A stretch of DNA of 64,000 nt from assembly GCA_035772405.1 (NCBI GenBank), contig JAYKKM010000439.1:9610001-9674000 (forward strand), read 5' to 3'. Each line of letters begins with the position of its first letter. Position 1 is the first letter of the stretch. A model generated the notes under the pieces. It had not been told where the DNA came from. It worked only from the letters and a program-made list of their open reading frames with translations, and did no database searches. The position numbers were made by a program, and so were the translations under genes. This DNA is from Chrysogorgia sp. JL179-B06. Taxonomy: Eukaryota; Cnidaria; Anthozoa; Scleralcyonacea; Chrysogorgiidae. Positions 24,501 through 30,594 of this stretch are shown piece after piece.

Positions 24501-25222
24501 TTGTGCGCAAGGTGACACCATCTAAAGCACTCGTTGTCATCCCCATTATTCACGTTTACCAAGCCCTTCATACTGTTGCGCAGCTCCTTTGGTAACGCAA
24601 TGTGGCTACTCCCATTCAAAGGTCTATAAATAGCGATATTAACGTAGTGTGCGTCTATTTTGTCGATAGTCCATCCAGACCCCTCAGATAACCACCCAGC
24701 TATCCGCGTCAAAATCTGTTCCGATCCACGATTGGTAACACCCTCAATATCGTGCTCGTTAATGACGACGAACGTCTCGCTGTTAAAGTAGGCAGTTTTA
24801 TATGTGGTCTTATCGAGTTCTAGGACTTTCTCAAAAGTGACCTTAACTGTCTCTACCACTTTCATCCCATTAGTCTCACCTAGTTCACGTCTCAAAAGGC
24901 TAGTGACAGCGCTTCTACTACCATTTACCTGATTGATGTCTCTAGCGTCAATTACCTCGACTCCATAAGACCTTGTGAACCCTCTCAGTGCTCGATCCAA
25001 CAGCTGCGTCGACGACGCGTCACTATGGTCTTCAACTGTGGGTTGTGTTTCTTGGTCTCCAAAAAAGCCGTGAACGTTGGTCGCTCTATCTGTTAGTAGG
25101 TTCACAGCGGCTGCATTTGTGTAGCTACCTCGAGTCGCACCAGTTCTAACAAGTTTCTTATGCGTCCGCCCACCAACCTCGACTTGTCTTTTTGCCAGTG
25201 GGGTTTTCACAGTCCGGCTCAT
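21545..25222 (-). CDS. Protein-primed family B DNA polymerase (Polinton PolB)
   Basis: This 1225-residue replicative polymerase has all catalytic motifs in order. A C2H2 finger (CRYC...HVEVC) lies at about 342-362. Exonuclease motifs are YADFEA near 400 (Exo I), FHNLRGYDSHF near 549 (Exo II) and YLKSDVLLLADVF near 695 (Exo III). Polymerase motifs are DANNLYGWAM near 794 (A), NNSVFGKTMENL near 959 (B), DTDSL near 1059 (C) and LRSKMYSY near 1117. Between Exo I and Exo II lies an endonuclease VII-like zinc insert (CHIC...DHCHVSGKYRG) at about 497-530, common in Polinton polymerases. The family uses a protein primer to copy linear DNA. The last codons lie in the left TIR, so its C-terminus equals that of the protein at the other end of the element. 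The ORF is intact. Confidence 0.97.
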   Translation of the reverse strand: MSRTVKTPLAKRQVEVGGRTHKKLVRTGATRGSYTNAAAVNLLTDRATNVHGFFGDQETQPTVEDHSDASSTQLLDRALRGFTRSYGVEVIDARDINQVNGSRSAVTSLLRRELGETNGMKVVETVKVTFEKVLELDKTTYKTAYFNSETFVVINEHDIEGVTNRGSEQILTRIAGWLSEGSGWTIDKIDAHYVNIAIYRPLNGSSHIALPKELRNSMKGLVNVNNGDDNECFRWCHLAHKFPVGKHSDRTSKYARHVNELNYDGIDFPVALKDYNKIEKANDISINVFGYESKQPFPVYVSKEVYPDHMDLLLITSDDSKHYVYIRDFNKFMYRQTKYKARKHFCRYCLQCFSREDVLERHVEVCLVINGKQAIKMPQKGTKVKYENFSRQLNVPFVVYADFEAITQKVHTATPSSKCSYTNAYQRHVDCGYGYKLVCCYDNAYSKPVKVYRGENAVNKFIGEMLEIVEYCKETSESHFNKEMILTDDDKKNFDEAKSCHICSVEYTGADVRVRDHCHVSGKYRGSAHRDCNVNFKLTDKIPVIFHNLRGYDSHFIMQEIGKFGQDINVIPNNMEKYMAFMLGKNLVFLDSFQFMSSGLDNLVRNLPRDAFKYTSEVFHDEGLALMTRKGVYPYDYMDSFDKFDERELPSKKDFYNILNDEDITEEMHERACDVWDYFDVESMGGYHDLYLKSDVLLLADVFENFRKTCHREYKLDPCHYFTSPGLAWDAMLKMTGVELELLSDIDMFQFVELGMRGGVSYICNRHGVANNKYMKGYDKAQESKYLMYLDANNLYGWAMSRSLPTGGFKWLTEKEIEKVNLCDYHNNSKKGLLLEVDLEYPDHLHDLHNDYPLAPEKMEITVDMLSEYCTKIKNKFNVSVGGVKKLVTNLMDKKKYVCHYRNLQLYIDLGLKIKKVHRVLQFDQSKWLGKYIDFNTVKRTAAKNAFEKDFFKLMNNSVFGKTMENLRKRVDVRLVTTAEKFKKLVSKPTFVSCKIFSENLVAVHKVKETLTLNRPAYVGMCILDLSKTLMYNFHYNYIMKKYSSDTCRLHFTDTDSLLYSIKTDDVYSDFMMECEKFDNSDYPADSPFAFKENKKVIGKMKDECAGTPIIEFVGLRSKMYSYLKEDGGGGKTAKGVRKNIIKKVIRHEDYKSVLLEQKQLRHTMKTIRSVKHQLGSYEINKVSLSCFDDKRYLLENGIDSYAYGHKNIEVRGEVTNAENSEQTD

Positions 25223-25232
25223 TGGCTTATAC

Positions 25233-25796
25233 TTATACTACACTTTTTTTCTTAGCCCACTCGTTGTAATAACGATCGCTACTTTCACACCATCCCAACT
25301 TTGGATACACCACCCCAAACAGATTGTCGTCGAACTTCTCTTTCACCTTTCCGTCTTTAAGGTCTGGCACCCTTTCAAGTGTTTCGAGTTGTCTTCTATG
25401 ACACAACCTAATAATGTAGTATCCATATCTGCTAACGTTTCTACCCTTTATCAAATTGCATGAGTACAACACATTGACAACTTTCAAGAAGTCCTCTTTT
25501 ATCAACTCAAGGTGCTCACCCTTCACAACGCTCCGTAGTCTCCTCCCCATCCACCAAGACCGTTTGTGAACGCTTTTTAGTCGTGTGAGTCTCGTGTCAC
25601 CATAACTCTGAATGTAGCCCCATTCGATGTCGCCACACTTTGGACACACGTACCCACCACAGTCACTTACGTTTTTCACAACGTCACAATCCGAGCAGTA
25701 GTAAAGCCTGAAGGTGCCTCCACACTTAATTTGCGTCTCATTCGCGATCTCATCAATTGTCAAACCAAAACTCATCTGCCTCATAAGTTTGTCCAT
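25233..25796 (-). CDS. Zinc-ribbon protein, possible VLTF3-like late transcription factor
   Basis: This 187-residue protein has cysteines at 25, 34, 37, 46, 51 and 54 (YCSDC...YVCPKC), a pattern for one or two zinc ribbons. A basic stretch KSVHKRSWWMGRRLR (about 74-88) precedes a helical region and RYGYYIIRLCHRR. This layout loosely resembles VLTF3-type late transcription factors of large DNA viruses and some Polinton relatives, but the match is weak and unverified. It ends 10 bp upstream of the polymerase start, implying co-transcription. Alternatives are a DNA-binding regulator or a virion zinc protein. Confidence 0.5.
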   Translation of the reverse strand: MDKLMRQMSFGLTIDEIANETQIKCGGTFRLYYCSDCDVVKNVSDCGGYVCPKCGDIEWGYIQSYGDTRLTRLKSVHKRSWWMGRRLRSVVKGEHLELIKEDFLKVVNVLYSCNLIKGRNVSRYGYYIIRLCHRRQLETLERVPDLKDGKVKEKFDDNLFGVVYPKLGWCESSDRYYNEWAKKKSVV

Positions 25797-25820
25797 CGCC
25801 TATATTACTCCAACATTTTT

Positions 25821-26240
25821 TTATCGAACCAATACCCACACCGCTATTCCACTACCCAAACCTAACGCGCCAACAAACAATAATTGGTATTCCTTCATCT
25901 CCGCACTAGGTTGGTAGTAATCCGCAATCTTCGGGGGGTCGGTGAACACTCGTCCGCTGTACCGTATGGTCATTACGCTTCTAAGTTCTTCCAACGCGTG
26001 GTTTGTGTCATTGATGTCAGCGTTAGCATCAGAGAGCTGTTGCCGTAGACGCTGAATCTTATCTTTCTTAGCGATTTCATTTTCATACCACACTTCTTTC
26101 GCACTGGCTAACTGTTCCAACGCGTGGTTGTGCCTTTTCATCTCAGCTTCATAACCTGAGTGGTTAAACTTTGAAAACATAAAGCCAGCGCCTGCAAAAG
26201 CCACCGCATTAAAAATCCCTCCAGCCACAACGCTCACCAT
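25821..26240 (-). CDS. Membrane protein with coiled coil (139 aa)
   Basis: A hydrophobic segment at about 3-23 is followed by a long charged heptad-like helix at about 30-95, including QRLRQQLSDANADINDTNHA, and a second hydrophobic segment at about 118-138 (LLFVGALGLGSGIAVWVLV). No catalytic motif is visible and I do not recognise the family. Small membrane/coiled-coil proteins are common in the late blocks of Polintons and adenovirus-like viruses, so a virion or membrane role is possible. It lies in the same - strand block as the polymerase. Confidence 0.6.
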   Translation of the reverse strand: MVSVVAGGIFNAVAFAGAGFMFSKFNHSGYEAEMKRHNHALEQLASAKEVWYENEIAKKDKIQRLRQQLSDANADINDTNHALEELRSVMTIRYSGRVFTDPPKIADYYQPSAEMKEYQLLFVGALGLGSGIAVWVLVR

Positions 26241-26244
26241 TAAC

Positions 26245-26508
26245 TTACGTTGATTTGAATGGATCTGTCGGTATCCACTTTTTCGATTGCATCCATTTTA
26301 CTAACAGCGTTCCTGCACCAACAGCTGCAGCAAGTTTCACTGTGCCTTTCACAGTCTCTGGTGTTCCTAATGGTTCTCCCAAAGCCTTTTTCGAAATCAT
26401 ACTCACTACCACAGCACCAGTCGTGACAAGTAGCGCATCGTACAGTTCGTTCATAAGTTCTTTTCGATCCATCGCAGCCATATATACATTGTCGTGTGTT
26501 TTGTTCAA
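26245..26508 (-). CDS. Small protein with two hydrophobic segments (87 aa)
   Basis: Hydrophobic stretches occur at about 27-41 (LLVTTGAVVVSMI) and 58-70 (VKLAAAVGAGTLLV). Start and stop nearly touch both neighbours: it ends 5 bp before the next gene downstream starts and overlaps the upstream gene's end by 4 bp. That packing supports a real gene. No family is recognised. Confidence 0.6.
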   Translation of the reverse strand: MNKTHDNVYMAAMDRKELMNELYDALLVTTGAVVVSMISKKALGEPLGTPETVKGTVKLAAAVGAGTLLVKWMQSKKWIPTDPFKST

Positions 26509-26837
26509 GAATCGAATGTGTCTAACGCTGGACGACGAGTTTTGTGACTCTCTGACGCAGGTGCTGGTGCAGCGCTCACAGGTTCTTTTTCACTGCTAAT
26601 TGTGTACCATAACGAAGCACCAGCAATGATAACACCAAGTGTCCCAACAATGTAACCATAGCTCCACTCACCACCCTGTTCTTCGTTAACTATCATTTCA
26701 CGCATTTTCTTTTCTTTCGCAGCTTTCGATATCTCAGCCAACTTTTTACCAGCAGCGACACGCTTTGGGTCCTTCACCTTAACACTCTTCACATCAGCTG
26801 TGATCTTAGCGTCAGCCGTCTGTGAGTCCTCAACCAT
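26505..26837 (-). CDS. Single-pass membrane protein with basic N-terminus (110 aa)
   Basis: The first 50 residues are Lys/Ala-rich (AAGKKLAEISKAAKEKKMRE). One transmembrane segment lies at about 61-79 (YIVGTLGVIIAGASLWYTI), then a Pro/Ala/Ser tail. It is the promoter-proximal gene of the left - strand block. A DNA-binding or virion-membrane role is possible, but no homology is recognised. Confidence 0.6.
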   Translation of the reverse strand: MVEDSQTADAKITADVKSVKVKDPKRVAAGKKLAEISKAAKEKKMREMIVNEEQGGEWSYGYIVGTLGVIIAGASLWYTISSEKEPVSAAPAPASESHKTRRPALDTFDS

Positions 26838-26969
26838 CTAATACACTATCACGTGTTATCTTACTCACAGTTGACCTCACAGGTGCCTCACAGTTGACCT
26901 CACAGGTATCTCACAGTTCCAGACCAAACGCACTAAAAAAATTAGGGTTTTTTCTGGGAGTATAACATA
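26838..26969. promoter_or_regulatory. Divergent promoter region with direct repeats
   Basis: This is the only gap between the left - strand block and the + strand zinc-finger/TK pair. It holds two copies of CTCACAGTTGACCTCACAGG plus a third partial CTCACAGTT, an E-box CACGTG, an A7/T6 stretch and TATAACATA just before the + strand start. Spaced repeats in a divergent gap look like binding sites for a regulator, possibly element-encoded. Confidence 0.6.
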
Positions 26970-27707
26970 ATGACTCAAGACCGAGAGGTTAGCGAAGAGG
27001 TTATTGACCGCTTGCTGAGAACAGCCTTTGTCAGTGTGTCTACCCCGCGAGTCGACAATGGACCCAACGTCTTAAACGAGTACTTTTCAATATACAATCT
27101 GCTCGACCCCAGACGTGAAGAGGTGTTAGTAAAACAGCCTATCCCCCAGGTCGACTGTGCGAGGCATCTTCACGACACTTGGATCGATCTTCGAGAAGAT
27201 AGAGCCAAGGAGATTGCTGATAGATTAGCTAGCATAATCCCTGTGTGGTGTTACTCATCATTCAAGTGCCTTATGTTAGCAAGTGGTGTCTACTTGAACA
27301 ACCCTAGTGGGTCCAACGGTACGTTACTCGGTAACTTCCTCCAAGTGTTCTTAGTGACCCTTATATGGAAACCATGCCCAACCAAAGCCAAAGCGTGGCT
27401 AGATCTCGCCGTGAACCGCGACGTTCACGTTTGCAAGGTTGGGTGTAAGGAAATACTAGGTGCGGGCGATATCAGGGACCACGTACTCTCGCCCGCCCAC
27501 AGACACTTTGCGAGAGATGAAAACGCGTACACCTGTCACCCATGCGGTGTGGTCACCAACAACCCACTGCATCGCTTGAGACACGAGAGCTCACAGTCCC
27601 ACCTCAAAAACTTAGAGCTTCAGCGGATATTTAACAACGAACAACAGTTGCCGCAAGAGGAGAGAACATTTCTCTGGGGGTATAGTAATCATGAAGAAAC
27701 TTGGTAG
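26970..27707 (+). CDS. Protein with paired C2H2-like zinc fingers (245 aa)
   Basis: The N-terminal 150 residues have no motif I recognise. Two finger-like units follow: C155, C159, H171, H177 and C189, C192, H205, H211 (YTCHPCG...HLKNL). The start is fixed by the divergent promoter gap. Its last 17 bases overlap the thymidine kinase start in another frame, so the two are likely translated from one transcript. A DNA- or RNA-binding regulator is plausible. Confidence 0.6.
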   Translation: MTQDREVSEEVIDRLLRTAFVSVSTPRVDNGPNVLNEYFSIYNLLDPRREEVLVKQPIPQVDCARHLHDTWIDLREDRAKEIADRLASIIPVWCYSSFKCLMLASGVYLNNPSGSNGTLLGNFLQVFLVTLIWKPCPTKAKAWLDLAVNRDVHVCKVGCKEILGAGDIRDHVLSPAHRHFARDENAYTCHPCGVVTNNPLHRLRHESSQSHLKNLELQRIFNNEQQLPQEERTFLWGYSNHEETW

Positions 27708-28263
27708 ACTAGAAATCGTGATTGGTCCCATGTTCGCAGGAAAAACGACAGAGACTCTCCGCAGGTTAGTTGCGTTAAGTAAATCAGGGCTCAAAGTCCT
27801 TTACATGAACAACACAGGTGACACTAGACGAACTGACCACGCGTTCTCCACACATCGTCAGACCATTGTCGTCGGATCAGACAGTTTACCTGCGAAGTTA
27901 ATCACCAACCTTCCGAGTTCTTCCAAACTAACTGGCTACGACGTCATAGGAATTGATGAAGGCCATTGGTACTCTGATCTACTCCCAATTATTCGCGAAT
28001 ATGTCAAAGCCGGCATTCACGTCATTATTTGTGGTCTCATATCAACAGAGCGCTTAAAAAGAATTGGTGAGCTCGACACACTGTTCCCAGTAGCAGACGA
28101 CATCACATTTCTAAAAGCGCATTGCGTCGTTTGCCGTGACACTTACGGAACAACTGTTGAAGCGCCATTCAATTGGAGATACAACCCAGGACCATCGTTT
28201 GTTGGTGGCGCTGAGCAATATCGCGCAGTGTGCAGACGTCATCATCCTTCCACACAAAATTGA
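27691..28263 (+). CDS. Thymidine kinase (type II, TK1-like)
   Basis: This 190-residue protein matches the length of type II thymidine kinases, which phosphorylate thymidine for DNA synthesis. The P-loop GPMFAGKTTE is at 12-21, the acidic motif IDEGHW at 88-93 (general base Glu90, where most enzymes have IDEGQF), and the lasso/substrate loop ends in VGGAEQYRAVCRRHH (171-185). The zinc site keeps Cys145, Cys148 and Cys181, but His184/185 replaces the usual fourth Cys. The region between GL (about 115) and the first zinc Cys is diverged (GLISTERLKRIGEL). It is unusual Polinton cargo, probably nucleotide salvage in non-dividing cells. It overlaps the upstream zinc-finger gene. Confidence 0.9.
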   Translation: MKKLGRLEIVIGPMFAGKTTETLRRLVALSKSGLKVLYMNNTGDTRRTDHAFSTHRQTIVVGSDSLPAKLITNLPSSSKLTGYDVIGIDEGHWYSDLLPIIREYVKAGIHVIICGLISTERLKRIGELDTLFPVADDITFLKAHCVVCRDTYGTTVEAPFNWRYNPGPSFVGGAEQYRAVCRRHHPSTQN

Positions 28264-28432
28264 GGGTGTTCTCAACACGCCCCACTTTTTTAAATTTAGA
28301 CATTGGTCACATGAAGCGTCCAATGTCATAGAAACATTTTTTTCACACAGTGGTCAGAAGGTTTGTAAAATAAAGAGAGAGAGTTTCGCAGATATTTTTA
28401 TCGAGTTAAAAAACGTCTTTAAAAAATGCTAG
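28264..28432 (+). other. Open frame continuing past the thymidine kinase stop
   Basis: An alternative + frame, open from 28136, overlaps the kinase 3' end and runs to a stop at 28432. The part past the kinase stop reads HFFKFRHWSHEASNVIETFF and ends KNVFKKC. Its composition looks coding. It could be a small overlapping gene or a kinase tail lost by a frameshift; the sequence cannot decide. 28433-28499 is a short convergent gap. Confidence 0.3.
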
Positions 28433-28499
28433 AGCAGTTGTCGCTTCAAACGTCGTCTCAACATGAGAACGAGTGCTAATTCGACTTATTACTCGCTGT

Positions 28500-29261
28500 C
28501 TAAAAAGTCTCTTTACAATAGTGTCTCTCATGGTTACTCAACGCTGATTTATTTTTAAATTTACGAAAACACTGGGAACACTGAGACCCAACGTCAAAGA
28601 AATATTTTATTACCGTGGTAATAGCGTCGTCGTATGAGTCGCACAATAATGTTAGATAACCAGCGGATTTGTATCTGAGCAGCAGAGAGTCTTGCTCTTC
28701 AGATGTCTTACCTGTGCCACCTGGGTTCTTGAACTCAATCACGAGTCCGCTATGCTGTCGGTTTGCGTTGGCAATAATCAAGTCAGGCGTTCCATGTTGG
28801 TAACCTTTTTTCCACGAATTTATTCTTTTACTCGAAGTGTCTTGATTCTCACCACAAGCGGCTATCAAAATAGCTTCTGGATAATATTTCCTAAGAAAAC
28901 CAACAACTTTCGTATGAAGATCGAACTCAGTGATCATTTTAAACTGATTGTGTTTGAGACCAACGTCAGCTAAACTTTTTCTAACGCTTGGTAGGACTTC
29001 TGAGTGCACCCACCTTCCAAAGTGTTTCGCACGCTCCATTTTACTCGAGAACACCAACGAGTAGACCCCAAGTTCGTTGATAAATGAGGCCTGTTCCATC
29101 TTCATTTTACAGTCAGGTTCGACGTGGTCGTGAACTGCATCTTTTGGTCGAGCGTAACCTAGAGCGCTCGCGACTTCTTTCGCTTTGAACCATATGTCGC
29201 CGTTGTGATTAGCCATCGTGATTTGGTGGCCATCGAATAATTGCACTGAGTTGGTTGCCAT
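28500..29261 (-). CDS. BRO-N / VRR-NUC nuclease / zinc-finger fusion protein (253 aa)
   Basis: Residues 8-97 fit a BRO N-terminal DNA-binding domain (FKAKEVASALGYARPKDAV, then FGRWVHSEVLPSVRK). Residues 115-222 fit a VRR-NUC-type PD-(D/E)XK nuclease with GTPDL (Asp160), VIEFK (Glu176, Lys178) and a later Gln190. A terminal finger has C228, C231, H244 and C249 or H247. BRO proteins are common in insect viruses, giant viruses and phages. VRR-NUC nucleases often act on branched DNA. The fusion suggests a DNA-targeted nuclease for replication-intermediate processing or attack on host or rival DNA. It reads convergently towards the kinase and starts its own - strand unit. Confidence 0.85.
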   Translation of the reverse strand: MATNSVQLFDGHQITMANHNGDIWFKAKEVASALGYARPKDAVHDHVEPDCKMKMEQASFINELGVYSLVFSSKMERAKHFGRWVHSEVLPSVRKSLADVGLKHNQFKMITEFDLHTKVVGFLRKYYPEAILIAACGENQDTSSKRINSWKKGYQHGTPDLIIANANRQHSGLVIEFKNPGGTGKTSEEQDSLLLRYKSAGYLTLLCDSYDDAITTVIKYFFDVGSQCSQCFRKFKNKSALSNHERHYCKETF

Positions 29262-29282
29262 TACTATAGCCCAACAAAAAAA

Positions 29283-29423
29283 CTACTCGACATAGGTGTC
29301 GGGTTTTTTATAGATCTGGTTTGTTGTGTACCAATGCAGCAGGTGTGTTTTATTAGCCCTCAGTTTTCTACGTCGTCTGAAAAAGTTTCTAATGTTACGA
29401 ACCAGTTTTCTAAGCCAACCCAT
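29283..29423 (-). CDS. 46-aa arginine-rich peptide
   Basis: The start is at 29423 and the stop at 29283. The sequence opens MGWLRKLVRNIRNFFRRRRK and ends in a Tyr-rich tail. It starts 8 bp after the upstream 68-aa gene, in the same tight - strand row. Small basic peptides in this type of virus-like element can condense DNA, as adenovirus core peptides do; that is inference only. Confidence 0.5.
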   Translation of the reverse strand: MGWLRKLVRNIRNFFRRRRKLRANKTHLLHWYTTNQIYKKPDTYVE

Positions 29424-29431
29424 TACATAAC

Positions 29432-29638
29432 TTAAGTCACGTCTCCTATCATTTCCACAGTGTCTGACTCTGGTAACACGATAGGTTTGCCGTAAGTCTT
29501 TTTAGACCTCATACCAATCTCAGCGTGGAGCTCGAGAGTAACGTCACCGCGACCAAATGACCCACCAGCTTTGAACATGTGGTCAGTCGTTTTATTTATT
29601 TTATATATTTCATGGGGCCTCGAAATACACGCTCCCAT
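29432..29638 (-). CDS. 68-aa protein with N-myristoylation motif
   Basis: MGACIS at the start fits the consensus for N-terminal myristoylation plus a cysteine for palmitoylation. The ATG directly follows the stop codon of the fibre-like gene (TAA|ATG), a strong sign of a real co-translated gene. No known domain is visible. Membrane association is inferred. Confidence 0.55.
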   Translation of the reverse strand: MGACISRPHEIYKINKTTDHMFKAGGSFGRGDVTLELHAEIGMRSKKTYGKPIVLPESDTVEMIGDVT

Positions 29639-30592
29639 TTACTTTATACCATATTCCTTCATCATTTCTCCACCCATGATTATGATGTCTCGGTTCACCA
29701 TGTAACCACTCACAATTCTCACACCGTAGAATTCTATCAACGATGGGTATGCATAAGGTGCGAGTGGTATTCTTGGTCGATGTATTCCAAAAATTGTTCC
29801 ATAGGGTGTGCCTATTTTTTTCATGTTCGCTACGAAGTCTGAATCGGTCGACTTGGTGTTATTGACCCTGACGTGTGAATTGTCCATTTGCCAGTGTATT
29901 GATATCATATGCATTTTACTTATGTCAACACCACTTGGAATAGTGCATATGCTCTCCATCGCTGGGACGCTACCACCATACGCGAGTCCATTAGTCATAC
30001 CAGTCTTGTACCCTATGAACTTATCCCACTGACCGTCGTCGTTCGATATAATTGTCTCCCAATTTGATCCAGCGGTGCGAGTAGGTAACCTCACCACAAC
30101 AAAAATAGAGAGATCACACCATTGCATACTGGGGCAGTTAAAATGAAGACCTGACTCAAGTGGGAGTGGTGTTAACACAGGTGATAGAAAACTTTGGCCT
30201 TGACTGTCGACACCAACGACGGGACCATAGGTTGAGTTGTTTTGCACTAACATACTTGTCGCGTCACCGATAGCTTTCACTTTGGAGGTGTTACTATGGA
30301 GGTCCACGTTTTTCACAGCGTGTGTGTTGGTGTTGAAGTCAAACACAACGTTGTGGTGTCGCACTTTGAAGTAAAGCGGTAAATACAATTGCTCTAAGAC
30401 TTTTTTATTGACGACGTCTGAGTCATCGACTGGGTCTGCTACGTTTTTTATCGCTGAGCCTTGCATGTCTATTAGTCCAGACATCCTTCCACCGGTCACA
30501 CTTAATTTGGGATCTTCGTCCAGATGCCTTTTCGTTCTCTTTAGTATTTTATCGTGAGGGTCGTCAGACTCATACCCATAGTTTAGACTCAT
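29639..30592 (-). CDS. Fibre-like protein with lectin-like C-terminal domain (317 aa)
   Basis: Residues 34-66 contain SGLIDMQGSAIKNVADPVDD followed by SDVVNKK, the hinge repeat seen in trimeric fibres of phages and Polintons. The rest (about 75-317) is beta-rich and resembles a LamG/concanavalin A-like sandwich. It may be the attachment protein of a virion. It ends at the start of the 68-aa gene and begins 3 bp after the stop of the 493-aa gene, so it belongs to the 32076-29283 transcription unit. Confidence 0.7.
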   Translation of the reverse strand: MSLNYGYESDDPHDKILKRTKRHLDEDPKLSVTGGRMSGLIDMQGSAIKNVADPVDDSDVVNKKVLEQLYLPLYFKVRHHNVVFDFNTNTHAVKNVDLHSNTSKVKAIGDATSMLVQNNSTYGPVVGVDSQGQSFLSPVLTPLPLESGLHFNCPSMQWCDLSIFVVVRLPTRTAGSNWETIISNDDGQWDKFIGYKTGMTNGLAYGGSVPAMESICTIPSGVDISKMHMISIHWQMDNSHVRVNNTKSTDSDFVANMKKIGTPYGTIFGIHRPRIPLAPYAYPSLIEFYGVRIVSGYMVNRDIIIMGGEMMKEYGIK

Positions 30593-30594
30593 TA

